Shown here one piece after another: positions 1 to 11,807 of a stretch of 64,000 nt of DNA. Location: positions 75,865,491 to 75,929,490 of the forward strand of contig CM047806.1 of the NCBI GenBank assembly GCA_026214975.1. Direction: 5' to 3'. The position numbers were made by a program, and so were the translations under genes. Source of the DNA: Gentiana macrophylla (Eukaryota > Streptophyta > Magnoliopsida > Gentianales > Gentianaceae). How positions within the stretch are numbered: the stretch's first letter is position 1; every line of letters starts with the position of its first letter. The notes below the pieces were generated by a model that was given only the letters and a program-made list of their open reading frames with translations, was not told the DNA's origin and did not search any database.

Positions 1-2103
1 TCCAACTCTAATGGTGGTCACCGGAATGTCAGACAGGTAAGGTATGTGTTGTCTCAGCCGCGAGGTTGTTTTTCTAATGCAACGTGTCTCAGATAAAAGA
101 GCTTAAGAGAATGTTATCATCAATTGCATCCACTATGTGTTCATCCTCTTGTCTTGACCATCAAGAAGTGTCCTCGGGTCATTTCCATCACCATGTTGAT
201 CAAGCACCATCATCATCATTGTGATCATCACCATCGCCATCATCATGGTTATCACTTTCATCACCGATTCATCACTTTCTTTGTCGATGGTGGATGTATC
301 TTTGCCTTAGCCCGCATCCACTATATCCCGGAGTGGTGACTCATCAAGTACACCAACAAGTGGTTGTGATCCCAAGGAAATCAAAGAACCAAGCCTCCTC
401 AAAGAAGCATGTGTTCTCGAGTCCCGGTTGAATTCTCGAATCACCTTCCTTCAATTCAAGATATGCCGTAACTGATCATCAATATTATTTCATGTGACAT
501 TTGTGCCGGTTCTTCGGAAGTTTCTTCATCATCTCCTGTAATCTTCCTCAACCTCCCTCATTTTCGAGGTTGTTCATCCTCATTTCCACTATCTTCTTCA
601 AGTTGTTCCGCCTACTGTAATCCTCTCTTCTTCATCAATCGCCTTCCAAAATCTTCCTTGTCCAAATTTCTTGAACCTTTGCTTCTTTCTTGGCCGTAAG
701 GTGTTTTGTGGTTTGCTTTTCTTCCCTTCTCCAAATTTTTATTTTGCTATTTGACATAAGTAAACATGATTTTGGATTCATGCAACTTACGGAGTTGGAC
801 AACTGGACTTGCAAACATTGCAAAAGATAGTGTAGTTGTATCCCATAGGATTTCTTCACCACCTAAAATCTCCTTTTTCTTCTTTCCTTCGCTAATCCTT
901 TAGCATGTGGCCTCTTCCTGGATTTGTTCTTTGATTCTCGTGAAGAAATAATGGCCCAATTAAACTCCGCATCGTGATAAATAATTCCTATAGCATTTAT
1001 TCTAACCTCTCAATATGGCATTATTTGCTCCTAACTTTCCTTCAATTGTTTTTCCAACTAAGGCAAAGAATTTCTCAAGCGGTTTCTTCAAGGCAGATCT
1101 AAGACAGCTTGAATTTCTTATGGCCTGGTTTGCCATTTTAACATTGTATCCTGCACTGGCCCAAGTTTTGTGGAACGAGAGCCACTTTTGCCCGACTCTT
1201 TATTTGAAAGTTTGAGGTGTTTGCGTAATTACCTTTGTGTAATAACCACTTATGTGCCATTGATGATGCAACGATCTTGTCTTCTTTCCATTTGTCTCCT
1301 TCTTCTACAAGGACCCCAGAGACGATGTTGTCAGCTTTCCGTAAAGAAATTAGACTTTCATAGCAAATATCTCGTGATTTGAGGATTTAAAAAGGTTGAC
1401 AATTTTAGGTTTTTGCATCCAGCTAAGCGCTTGTGCTGGCTAAGGCCATTTCCACATAGCTTTTAAGTAGTGCTCATCTTGAAAGAATGACCCAAAGGCA
1501 ATATTGATTTTCATACTATTTTCCACTTTGAGTGGTTGGAAGAGGATGAGGCCATTGTTTGAGATTTTGAAAGAAAGTTTTGATTTTGAGAGATTTTTAC
1601 TTTTCAAATGAGAAGGAGGGTTTATGATTGGCAAGAGAGCGTGAAAGAATTCTTAAGAATCTCTAAGTGTGGTTTATATAGGTTGATTTGTGTAAAGGTG
1701 AACGTGGTTGAATACGGAAGGATTTTGTGATGTAATGGCGTAATTTTATGTATATAAGTTATGTATTTGAGTATAAAAGGGGAGTGGATTTGAGGTAAGT
1801 AATGATAGATCTCGGGAATCGAGGCGGTTGTAATTATATGAATAATATAGTTACCTCCATGATTGAAAAATCGATCTCCACGTGTGTAATCTTTCACAAA
1901 GATAATCCTCCAAAACTTCTTGATTTTCCACGGTATTAAATCGATTTAGTTCACACTTTATTTTGCCGTTGACTCAATATATTCTTCGTGGAGTGACTTG
2001 GCCGGTCACTAAGCCGGTGTAGTGACTTCTTCATCGAGCCGCCAGATGTAATCGTTTCCTAACAATCGCGTTGAAGTTAACCTCACGAGTACCGTTGGCT
2101 CAT
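1..2103. other. Left flank, no recognisable gene
   Basis: Only short reading frames occur here. The longest (about 90 codons, minus strand, near 1,622-1,897) has no motif I recognise. A His-rich frame near 124-339 is just a CAT/CAC-rich low-complexity stretch. The segment abuts the 5' LTR at 2,104 and may be older retroelement sequence, but I cannot place it in a family. Confidence 0.5.
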
Positions 2104-3871
2104 TGCGTCAGTGTAGTGTCCGAAAGACAATTTGTGTAATTGTTTTTAATGGATGATGTAATTTATCTCACCTTATTACTTGCTTTGTGCTTGTAGGCAA
2201 TACATCGCCGCAAACCCTAAGTATATTCAGATAGAAATCACTTAACTCAAGCTGTATGGATTACACGTGAGGATTGAGTTAGTGGAGATATGCTTAAATC
2301 GTTAGTCCGTGTGAACTTAATCGAAGCTTGTGGTCTCTTGATTAAAACACCAATAATGCGCCTAACACCTTAGGTGTGATAGTCTTATCCGGACTGCCGC
2401 TTGCAGAGGGCACCTACGCTGGGCATTTATATATGATGCATGCTCATATAGACTCGACCGATTTATCTCGAATTTCGATATAATTCCGTAATCGAGGAAT
2501 CTTATTAAATCATTATATGATCATATATGGATCAACCTTAATCTCGAGGTGATCATGCAGTGAGCTCGCTTGTCCCGGGTAGTGTTTGACGTGTTAGTTA
2601 CGGCTCACTTAGATACGTGTCCCAAGCCACTTCTCATTGGCACTATCTCCATACGAGTGAGTAGTTCCGATTTTCACAGCATATGGAATCCATTCCTTCC
2701 TGCAGAAGTAGTAGACACCCTTATTTGTTAGCCTTGAGAAAGTTGATCAATCCCGGGAGTTCATATTAGACTAATTGATCACTAGTCGACATGTGAACTA
2801 ATTGATCATCGTGGGTTAATGGTAAATAAGGATAAGATATTTTGAGTCGGGTTCACGGAGACTTCCAACTCGTAACGGACAAATGCATGAGAGGGTTAAT
2901 CCATATGTAGTGATTATATCAACGGACGCTTATTCACTCTATAAAGCTGAGTATAAGTATACATCTATAATCGGCAGAGTTCTGGTTTCGAAGCTTATGG
3001 TATGTAATCCCGGAATTAATAATTAATGTACTTATTTCGCTCGATGAATAATTAATTATCGGAGCTAACTTGCTATAGTGCTCACTGGTCCCCGATGCCG
3101 CTTCGAATTTGACTAATAATCTTGTTATTTGGGTCGTTGATAATTAATTAATTACTTAAATTAATTGATATGCATTGATATTATTTAATAATAATAATAT
3201 AATACATACGAAGACATTCTCTCATACGCCCTCGCTTATTTAGGCGCTAATATGTCTTGGATTTTCCAAGAAATTAGTTTTCTGGATAATGACATATTGT
3301 GTAATTTGTTATTTATTTGTTAAATAATTAATTGGATAAATAAAAGAAAATAATTTATTTATTATTTATCTCTTTAACTATAAGGATAATTATATTTTCT
3401 TATTATAAGATTGTAATTATCTCTTATTTTTATTGATAATAATAATTAGAATTATCTCTTTTATTTCGTTAAACCGACAAAGATAGTGCTTTTCTCTTGA
3501 TTTTACTATAAAAAGAGAGCTTCTCCTTGAGCCATAGGTGATGCAATAGCCACGAAATTCATAGAGAAAAAGGCTAAGGAGTTCGATCCTTAGCTCCACT
3601 CGGTTGGAGAAAACTTGAGTTTTTCTTGAAGCATATCAAGGAGGTTCTCATATCAAGAAGGGTGTCCACCAACCACCGCTTAGAGAACACATTGGAAGAT
3701 CAAGGCTTCTCATCCTAAGATCAAAGCTTTCTTCCTACTATTGGTATGATTTTCTTAACCCCCTTGTAGTAGTTTCTTAAGTTCTTTAATTATGTATTAT
3801 GATGTATAAGTCGTGATCCATCCTGGCCGCGCTGATCTAACTCGCTTAGATCTAAGAACCTGCATCCTTCA
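2104..3871 (+). repeat. 5' LTR of the LARD-like element
   Basis: Aligns along its length with 15,348-17,105, from the GTGTAGTGTCC block to the shared end AACCTGCATCCTTCA. The copies differ by many substitutions and 1-5-base indels. The first bases are degenerate, so the start is good to about 5 bases. Confidence 0.8.
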
Positions 3872-3873
3872 TG

Positions 3874-3886
3874 TGGTAAAAGAGTC
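3874..3886 (+). other. Candidate primer-binding site
   Basis: TGGTAAAAGAGTC lies two bases after the LTR end and resembles the plant initiator-methionine tRNA primer site TGGTATCAGAGC. This is the expected place and sequence type for priming minus-strand cDNA. Confidence 0.55.
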
Positions 3887-5748
3887 GTGTTCCATGATTT
3901 ATATAGTCATAATCATAATTAAACGATTTAAAGGAGTGGAATTGCATGTAGGTAAATTTTATTTATTGTTTTATGCATTGATAATGATTAATTGCTATGG
4001 TTGAAGAGATGGATTGGGGGTTGGCACTGTTTACCCGTTTAGATCTATTGTAAACACATATAAACGATGAAAATTGCTCATACGAGTATAGGAAATTATG
4101 TAATTTATTTTTATTGCAATTTTAATTTTAAAATAGATCTGCTTAGTAGCTGTTTAGTTATTTCGTTTTTCCCGTTGATCGAGCCGTTGAAACGACGATC
4201 CCTCCAGTCAGAATCAAGATTGGAAGATGATGAACAATTCCACAAAATTTGGCATCGATCGGAGTCCGTTTTGATATCCGTTCGTTGCTGCAAAGAAGAT
4301 GCTATAACAGAAAAACGCAGGATTCACAGAAACCCTACCTGTGACTTCCCTCGAATTTCTGGGAGATTTTGGACCGTTAAAACGAAAATCCAACTGGTCA
4401 GATCGAAAAATATGGAGTTTTGGACGTGGGATAAAAATTTCAGGTCGATCGATTCATCGCGATTCCCAATCGGCCTCGGGAAGTCATTGATGCGCTGCTG
4501 TAAAGTCAGATTCAGCAGCAAGTTGGGCGGCTCACTGGAGAAGATTGACAAGTCAAAACTCCGATCCAACCGTCCATAATGAAGCCCAAGGAGTGAGGAA
4601 ACAGATCTGGAAAGTTTCTGCCTTGATCCGAGTTCGTTTGGTTTGCCGATCGTCAAGATTTTAAACAGCTGCAGATTATGTTAGAAAGAAGTAAACCCTA
4701 CGCAGGGTTTTGGTTATTTATTTTAATAGATTAGATACGGGGTGCCAAAGGTCCATCTCGTGTTTATTTTTCGCACTAGTATACATGTTTAGATTGTATG
4801 TGTAGAACCGAAAATTGCCATGACATGCATCATATCATGAATTCCACTCCATATGCATACATGTAGAAATTAATTCGAGGAATTAGTTAGGCATGTATAA
4901 AACACGCAATTAGTTTTAATTAATTGTTTGATATTAATTAGAAACTAATTAAGGTAAAACCGAGGAACATGGGTTTTTCAATCGCCGAGGTTGGGTGATG
5001 GATTCTCGTGAATCCCACTGCTAAATCATAAGGAGTAAAATCCCAAACCCGTGGTTAAGGTGTTGGATTCTCGTGAATTCCACCTTTACCGCAGACGAGA
5101 TTACTTTTTGTTCCGTAGTGTCTACGGAAAGTTTGATGTTTAAGGATTGATAATCACGGCAAACATGGTTCGAAAGTGGTTTAACCACGGTTGGGTGGTC
5201 AACAGAGCTACGGCTCGATCGAATTCACCTTCCACGGTGGTGTTTGCACGGGGGTCCGCAAGGTCGAGCCATCCAAGAGCCACTACGGCTCAACGGAGCT
5301 CCCTAGTCTTGACCCGTCCGACGGCCACATATGTTCCAACGAATAGGTCGGGTGGGCTAGCCCACGTAACCAACAAACATTCGGGCCTATGATTTATTGT
5401 TCCTTAATGTAACATCAAGTCCAAAAACGTGATCAAGAAACCCACCACTTTTTCAAAATATTGAGTGGGAGCGGAGAGGCGACACCGACTCCCACGGCCT
5501 CTACCGCTGACACAAGCAACGTGAGAGAATGGTGACGCCGTGTCGGGCTATGATTTCGCCCCTAAGGAAGGCCTTCACCGCTATCAAAATTCAAGGCTTG
5601 GTCTCCTAAAGGATAGGATTTTGGTACTGGCCGGGTCACCGATCGACCCTAAGGCGTATACTCGGGTCTACCTAAAATCAAACAAGAGGTCACACTCATA
5701 AAGGGTATTTTGGTAATACCTTGGCTCAATAAAAAGGAAAGGTGCATG
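3887..5748 (+). other. Internal region of the LARD-like element, left part
   Basis: No protein family is recognisable. A 170-codon frame at 4,067-4,579 has no motif I know and overlaps an equally open frame on the other strand. A GGATTCTCGTGAAT-type phrase occurs twice, near 5,000 and 5,065. The segment ends at the nested copia insertion, where the duplicated target ATTGA is 5,749-5,753. Confidence 0.6.
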
Positions 5749-5930
5749 ATTGATGTTGGTGATTATATCACCAATGTGATTTAGTGTGATTGGATTTAGT
5801 TTGAGGTTTGGTAAGCTTGAAACAATCAATATGAGTTAGAAGACGCGGTGCATGCTTACATCCGATATTTACAAGCTTACGAGAGTGTTAGATCAAGTGT
5901 TGAACAAAACCATTTTTCTGCTGCATTTTG

Positions 5931-6182
5931 GACGGGCGCCCATATACGAACGAAGCGCCTGTAATTCATGGACGGGCGCCCATGGATTGATTTAGATACG
6001 TGATGTATCTCGACGCTTGGTGGACGGGCGCCCATGTGTTTGGACGAGCGCCCATGTGTTTTGAACGGGCGCCCCGATCTTTGGATTTGATTCGTGATGC
6101 AACTTGATGTTATGGACGAAGCGTTCAATGTTCTCGACGGGCGCCCGTAACATTCAGACGGGCGCTCAAGCCGGGCGCCCAG
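5931..6182 (+). promoter_or_regulatory. GACGGGCGCCCAT array in the LTR
   Basis: Seven to eight exact or near copies of a unit centred on the palindrome GGGCGCCC (for example at 5,931, 5,971, 6,023, 6,043, 6,064, 6,136 and 6,173) lie within 250 bases, in both orientations because the core is self-complementary. The array ends about 100 bases before a TATA box, the position of U3 enhancer repeats in LTR elements. A regulatory role is inferred. Confidence 0.55.
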
Positions 6183-6285
6183 CCAGCTTATATGGCGCTT
6201 TGTTCGGTTTTGTTGGTGTCTTTTCGATTTTGCTATTGCAACCGATCCTCGAAGGGTTGTATATGGTGAGTTATGTTGATATAAC

Positions 6286-6300
6286 ATTATATATACATAA
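6286..6300 (+). promoter_or_regulatory. Probable LTR TATA box
   Basis: ATTATATATACATAA lies in the middle of the 5' LTR, downstream of the GGGCGCCC array, and is preserved in the 3' LTR near 11,470. Transcription would start about 30 bases downstream, marking the U3/R boundary. Confidence 0.5.
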
Positions 6301-6654
6301 AGTAACACTTGGAACAAATTCTAAGAATGATCTAAGCATAAATTAAGCCAATTTTTGGTCCTTTTGAAAGTTCTTGAAACTTCAACTTTAAACACACATA
6401 TCCACAAAACTTTTGTAAGATTTTCTTTCATCTTATTGCCAAAGATAGAAAGAGCAAAGCAGCTTATATCCCGTGATTATATTCGAGTAATTCCCGGAGG
6501 CAATTCAAGGGATCGAATAGTTTTCGCAGAAAGACTTTCAAGTCGTCTCTCGGTGTTATCAAGTTCCTTTATTTTTCGCTTGATATCATGTTCAATTCTC
6601 CACAAACTTCACTAACAATCACGAAACTATTGTTGTTTTGAACAATGTCGAGTA

Positions 6655-7510
6655 TCAAGGAGATGACATCGAACTTCACAGCAAATTAGAATAAATCAAT
6701 GGTGAAGATTTCCGTAGATGGCAAAAGAAGATGCACTTTCTCTCCGACCGCATTGAAGGTGGTATACGTGTTGAGTACACCTTGCCCGCAAATCGATGAT
6801 AACAAAGACCATGGAAGAGACAAGGAAGAAAAGTAAGTGGGAAAACGATGATTATATATGCCGTGGTCACATCCTCGAATGGTATGTCTAATAATTTGTT
6901 TGATACCTATCTTGAAATTGAAACATCTAAAGAGTTGTGGATACTTTGGAGGCAAAGTATGTAAGTGAGGATGCATCTAGTAAGAAGTTTCTTGTTGGTA
7001 ACTTTATGAAATATGTGATGGTAGATAATTGTCCCACATGGATCAATATCATGAATTGCTACGCTTGTTTGGTCATTTTTTATGCATAAGATGGCTATGG
7101 ATGAGTCCATATGTGTTTCAAGCATTATTGAAAAGTTGCCTCCTTCTTGAAGGATTTCAAGAATTCATCAAACATAAAAGGAAGAACTTTCTTTGATTGA
7201 ACTTGGTTCTCATTTGAGAATGTAAGAAAGTTTACGCTAAAAAGAGAATGGTAAAAATATTGTAGGTTGCGGAAAGAACATTGCATGTGTGGTTCAACTT
7301 CAATCAACATGGTTGAAGTTGAGAAACTTCCAAAAAGAATAACAAAAGAAAGTCCGATTCCAACAACAACAAGAACAAAGCAAAGTTCAACAAAAAGCCT
7401 GTGCGGGCTTGTTGGTATCATGTAGGAAGGCCATTTCAGGGTCGATTGTTTTTCTAGAAAGAACAACAATGGTAAGGGCAAAGGCCCGGTGAACGGGTCG
7501 AAGATCCAAG
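6655..7510 (+). pseudogene. copia gag remnant
   Basis: Conceptual translation begins with a FRRWQKKMHFLSD-type stretch near 6,695-6,755, typical of the N-terminal gag (UBN2-type) domain of plant copia elements. Later fragments lead to a damaged zinc-knuckle region near 7,400-7,450. Several frame changes and stops interrupt it, so no nucleocapsid protein can be made. Confidence 0.6.
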
Positions 7511-7579
7511 TCCACCTAAACATCAAGGTACAATTGTTTATAATTGTGGTTTTAATTTGATTTGAATTATGTTCCACTG

Positions 7580-8750
7580 ATTTCCAAGCATGTTATTTTG
7601 CAGGATGATGATGTTAGTTGGTGGATAGACTCGAGCAACTAGACATGTGTGCAAGGATAGATCGTGGTTTTCAACATATGAAAAAGTTGAAGATGGATCC
7701 ATTGTGCATATGGGAAACGAGTCTAAATCTTTTGTTGTTGGAAGAGGAATAGTTAACTTGCAATTTAGTTCTGGAAAATTTGTAACTTTAAACAATGTTT
7801 TACATGTTCCTTTAATCCGGAAGAACTTGGTTTCCGGTAGTATTTTGTGTAAAGAGGGCTACAAACAAGTTTATGAGTCCTCTCGTTATGTATTATCTAA
7901 ACATGGTATGTTTGTAGGATTTGGTTATCTTAGTAATGGTATGTATATGCTTAATATTAGTAATGGTTTGAATGACAATGTTGCTATGAATGTTATGAAT
8001 ATTAATGTTGATGAATCATACTTATGGCATGCAAGATTAGGTCATGTACATTTTAGAAGAATGTTGCAAATGTCTAAAAATGACTTAATTCCTGTTTGTA
8101 GTACGACTATGAATAAGTGTGATACTTGTAGCTTAACTAAAATTGTAAGACAACCTTTAAAGGTGTTGAAAGGTCATCTACAATTTTGGAACTTGTTCAT
8201 AGTGACTTGTGTGATTTTCATTCTTCTCCTTCTTTTGGAAACAAGAAGTATGTTGTTACTTTATTGATGATTGCACTGCTTTTGCTATGTGTACTTGCTT
8301 TTACAAAAGACGAGGCAATGGAAAAGTTTAAAGTATTTAAACCCAAGTAGAATTACAACTTGAAAGTAAAATTGCTAAGCTTCGTGACGGATAGAGGTGG
8401 AGAATATTTTGATCCACCATTCTTTGAATCTTGTGGGATTATACATGAAATCACTTCACCTTATACACCACAACAAATGGCATAGCCGAAAGAAAGAATC
8501 GAACATTAAAAGAGATGGTAAATGCTATGCTTTCTTACTCGTGGATTGAGTGAGGGTTTTTGGGGAGAAGCTTATACTGGGCAAATTGTTATCTTTTGAA
8601 TAGAATTCTAATAAAAGAATCTTATTACCCCATATGAGCAATGGTATAAGAAGAAGCCAAACTTGCATTATTTATGTGAGTTTGGGGATGTAGGCAATCG
8701 TGAGACTACCTAATCCCAAGATTAAAACCTTGGGGAAAGAGGCATTGATT
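7580..8750 (+). pseudogene. copia protease, GAG-pre-integrase and integrase remnant
   Basis: The longest intact piece, 7,647-8,267 (206 codons), contains the GAG-pre-integrase domain with YLWHARLGH and the downstream CDTC pair. These supply the HHCC zinc-binding residues at the integrase N terminus. Just upstream, a WWIDSSN-type sequence at about 7,617-7,640 marks the protease active site, in another frame. The catalytic core continues to about 8,700, including a GIAERKNRT-like stretch near 8,480, but it is shifted and interrupted. Confidence 0.75.
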
Positions 8751-9059
8751 GCATTTTTGTTGGATATGCATTGCATTCCAGGCATATAGGTTCTATGTTA
8801 TAGAACCAAATGATTCGATTCATGTTCATTCCATAATTGAATCAAGGGATGCTCTCTTTGATGAAAGTCTCTGTTTTCTTCTATATCAAGGCTAAGAAAT
8901 GTTGTTCCTATTGGAACTAAGTGAAAGTTGTGGTGGTGAGAAATCACAAGATGAGCCTTTGGTGCTTCAAAAGCAAAAGTGGCTAGAAAAGAAAATCTTT
9001 TGGTCCCGATTTCCAAACATATTTGGTGGAGGGTACAAGAGATGAAGTAGGATTGCAAT

Positions 9060-10420
9060 ATGCTTATTGTTATCATATTGATGATGATCCTAGAACTTAT
9101 AAAGAGGCTATGGAGTCTCGGATATTGCCTTTTGGAAGGAAGCCATTAATGATGAGATGGATTCCATTTTAGGCAATGATACGTGGATATTAACGGATCT
9201 TCCACGTGGTTGTAAACCGTTAGGTTGCAAATGGATCTTCAAAAGAAAAATGAAGATTGATGGATCCGCTGAAAGCGTATAAAGCCCGGTTGGTGATACA
9301 AGGCTTTGTACAAAAAGAAGGCATTGATTATTTTGATACTTATGCCCCGGTTGCTCGAATCTCCACTATTAGGTTGTTGATAGCCTTGGCACCATTAACA
9401 ATCTTGTTATCGGAAATGGTGTAATCATTTGATGAAACCGAAATGGTGTAATCATTTGTCTATATGTTGATGACATGTTGATCTTTGGTACAAGCCAAGA
9501 TCAAGTTGACCAATGCAAATCATTTTTGTCATCAAGTTTTTCAATGAAAGACATGGGGAGGCGGATGTTATCCTTGGTATAAAAATCATAAGGAATGACA
9601 AAGGGATTACTTTGACACAATCTCACTATATTGAGAAAGTGTTGAAGAAGTTCAATTGTGAAAATTCTCGTTCCGCTAGAACTCCCATGGATCCACATGA
9701 GAAATTTGAGTTGAATACGGGTAAAACCGAGTCTCAACTTGAATATTCTCGAGTAATAGGATGTTTAATGTATGCAATGACTAGCACTCGTCCGGACATT
9801 GCATATGCGGTTGGAAAACTTAGTAGATATACTAGTAATCCTAGCGTTGTTCATTGGCATGCGGTAACACGTGTGTTGAGGTATCTTAAGTTTACCAAAA
9901 ATTTTGGTTTAACTTATGTTGACGACCTTCGTAATGTAAGGCTACTCAGATGCTAGTTGGATATCAAATGAGAATCATTCTTCAACGAGTGGTTGGGTGT
10001 TTCTACTTGAGGTGGTGCCATTTCATGGGCTTCCAAGAAGCAAACATGTAATGCTACTTCAACAATGGAATCAGAATTTATTGCCTTGGCTTCGCCGGTT
10101 TAGAGGCTGAATGGCTTAAAAACTGATTTATGAGATTCCATTGTGGCCAAAACCGATATCACCAATTTCTATCAATTGTGATAGTGAAAATACCTTGGCT
10201 AAGTGTTATAGTCAAGTGTACAACGGAAAGTCGCGACATATTGGAGTTAGACATAGCTCGATTCGTGAATTGATCACTCACGGGTGATATCGCTTGCTTT
10301 TGTGAGATCTCAAAAGAATTTAGCCGATCATTTGACCAAAGCATTGGCTAAGGATTTGTTCATCAAGTCGGTTGTCGGATGGGTCTACAACCTATTGAAT
10401 CTTTGCATTAGAATACCCAA
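9060..10420 (+). pseudogene. copia reverse transcriptase and RNase H remnant
   Basis: Starts with [11 protein letters not shown] near 9,225 and [11 protein letters not shown] near 9,340. The YVDDML catalytic motif near 9,460 follows, after a collapse that deleted much of the palm. The longest open piece, 9,513-9,956, carries the RT-connection segment with [15 protein letters not shown]. RNase H follows (YSDASW, SWASKKQ, and MESEFIAL near 10,070). It is broken by frameshifts and an internal deletion. Confidence 0.85.
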
Positions 10421-10899
10421 TTCCCTCCTAATATGACGTTAGGGGCTGAATTCAATGAGGAAGGTCTAATGACTTAGATTTGGCACATGTTTTTGTCCCG
10501 AATGATTGTGCTTAACTCGCTTGTGAGGTTGATAATTTTTCTTAATGAGTCTTATGAAAAAGTGTCGCTGTGTACACGATTAATAAGACTCACCTATATG
10601 AGTTTGAAGTTTGGCCGCTCAAGAAAGTTAGGGTTGGCTTTCTACATTCTCATGAATTGATATGGACACAAGGCCTGGATAAAGAGTGTCAAGCAAGCTA
10701 TAGAAGTTGTTTTTAATTCGTGTGTATATTATCTTTGAAGTATTCATTTGTGTAAAAGGGTTCAATGCATAGTCACACCCTAATACTAGAATATTTTGGA
10801 ATGTGTAATATACTAGATGGTAATTCAATCTGCATGATATTATCATTGAAAATGAATTGTTGTGTGTTAATGATTTTACCTAAGTCAGGTGGTTACACT

Positions 10900-10912
10900 A
10901 AATGGGGAGGAT
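10900..10912 (+). other. Polypurine tract of the nested copia element
   Basis: AAATGGGGAGGAT abuts the TG of the 3' LTR. This is the usual plus-strand priming tract of plant copia elements and fixes the element's orientation. Confidence 0.85.
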
Positions 10913-11802
10913 TGTTGGTGATTATATCACCAATGTGATTTAGTGTGATTGGATTTAGTTTGAGGTTTGGTAAGCTTGAAACAATCAATATGAGTTAGAG
11001 ATGCGGGGTGCATGCTTACATTTGATATTTACAAGCTTACTTAGAGTGTTAGATCAAGTGTTGAACAAAACCATTTTTTCTCATCGCATTTTGGACGGGC
11101 GCCCATTTCATATGGACGGGCGCCCATATACTAACGAAGCGCCTGTAATTCATGGACGGGCGCCCATGGATTGATTTAGATATGTGATGTATTCGACGCT
11201 GGTGGACGGGCGTCCATGTGTTTGGACGAGCGCCCATGTGTTTTTGAACGGGCGCCCCGATCTTTGGATTTGATTCAGATGCAACTTGATGTTATGGATT
11301 TAGCGTCAATGTTCGGGACGGGCGCCCGTAATATCGACGGGCGCCTGGCGGGCGCCCAGCCTGGCCAGCTTATATGGCGCTTTGTTCGGTTTTGTTGGTG
11401 TCTTTTCGGATTTTGCTATTGCAATCGATCCTCGGGCGGTTGTATATGGTGAGTTATGTTGATATAACATTATATATACATAAAGTAACACTTGGAACAA
11501 ATCCTAAGAATGATCTAAGCATAAATTAAGCCAATTTTTGGTCCTTTGAAAGTTCTTGAAACTTCAACTTTAAACACACATATCCACAAAACTTTTGTAA
11601 AGCATTTTCTTTCATCTTATTGCCAAAGATAGAAAGAGCAAAGCTTATATCCCGTGATTATATTCGAGTAATTCCCGGAGGCAATTCAAGGGATCGAATA
11701 GTTTTCGCAGAAAGACTTTCAAGTCGCCTCTCATGGTGTTATCAAGTTCCTTTTATTTTTCGCTTGATATCGTTGTTCAATTCTCCACAAACTTCACTAA
11801 CA
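10913..11802 (+). repeat. 3' LTR of the nested copia element
   Basis: An 890-bp partner of 5,754-6,617. It repeats the GGGCGCCC array at 11,094-11,359 with one additional unit near 11,114. It is followed directly by the ATTGA target duplication at 11,803-11,807. Confidence 0.92.
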
Positions 11803-11807
11803 ATTGA

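Larger units (their letters stand above)
5754..6617 (+). repeat. 5' LTR of the nested copia element
   Basis: An 864-bp repeat of 10,913-11,802, starting TGTTGGTGATTATATC and ending CACTAACA. The two copies differ mainly by short indels, including one extra GGGCGCCC unit in the 3' copy. Confidence 0.92.
5754..11802 (+). mobile_element. Nested Ty1-copia retrotransposon, degraded
   Basis: A complete but inactive element. LTRs begin TGTTGG and end CTAACA. A polypurine tract AAATGGGGAGGAT lies directly before the 3' LTR, and a perfect 5-bp target duplication ATTGA flanks it (5,749-5,753 and 11,803-11,807). Internal order is gag, integrase, RT, RNase H, which defines Ty1-copia. All coding segments carry stops and frameshifts. 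The insertion lies inside the LARD-like element, so it is the younger of the two. No standard primer-binding site is visible after the 5' LTR. Confidence 0.92.

Noticed and set aside
124..339. His-rich frame
   Set aside because: Codons come from a CAT/CAC simple-sequence tract; no domain or splice context.
3872..4656. Overlapping frames of 170 and 110 codons inside the LARD-like element
   Set aside because: Open on both strands in the same place, with no recognisable motif; treated as non-coding internal sequence.
6618..6650. tRNA-iMet primer site of the nested copia element
   Set aside because: The bases after the 5' LTR do not resemble TGGTATCAGAGC, so no site is called.
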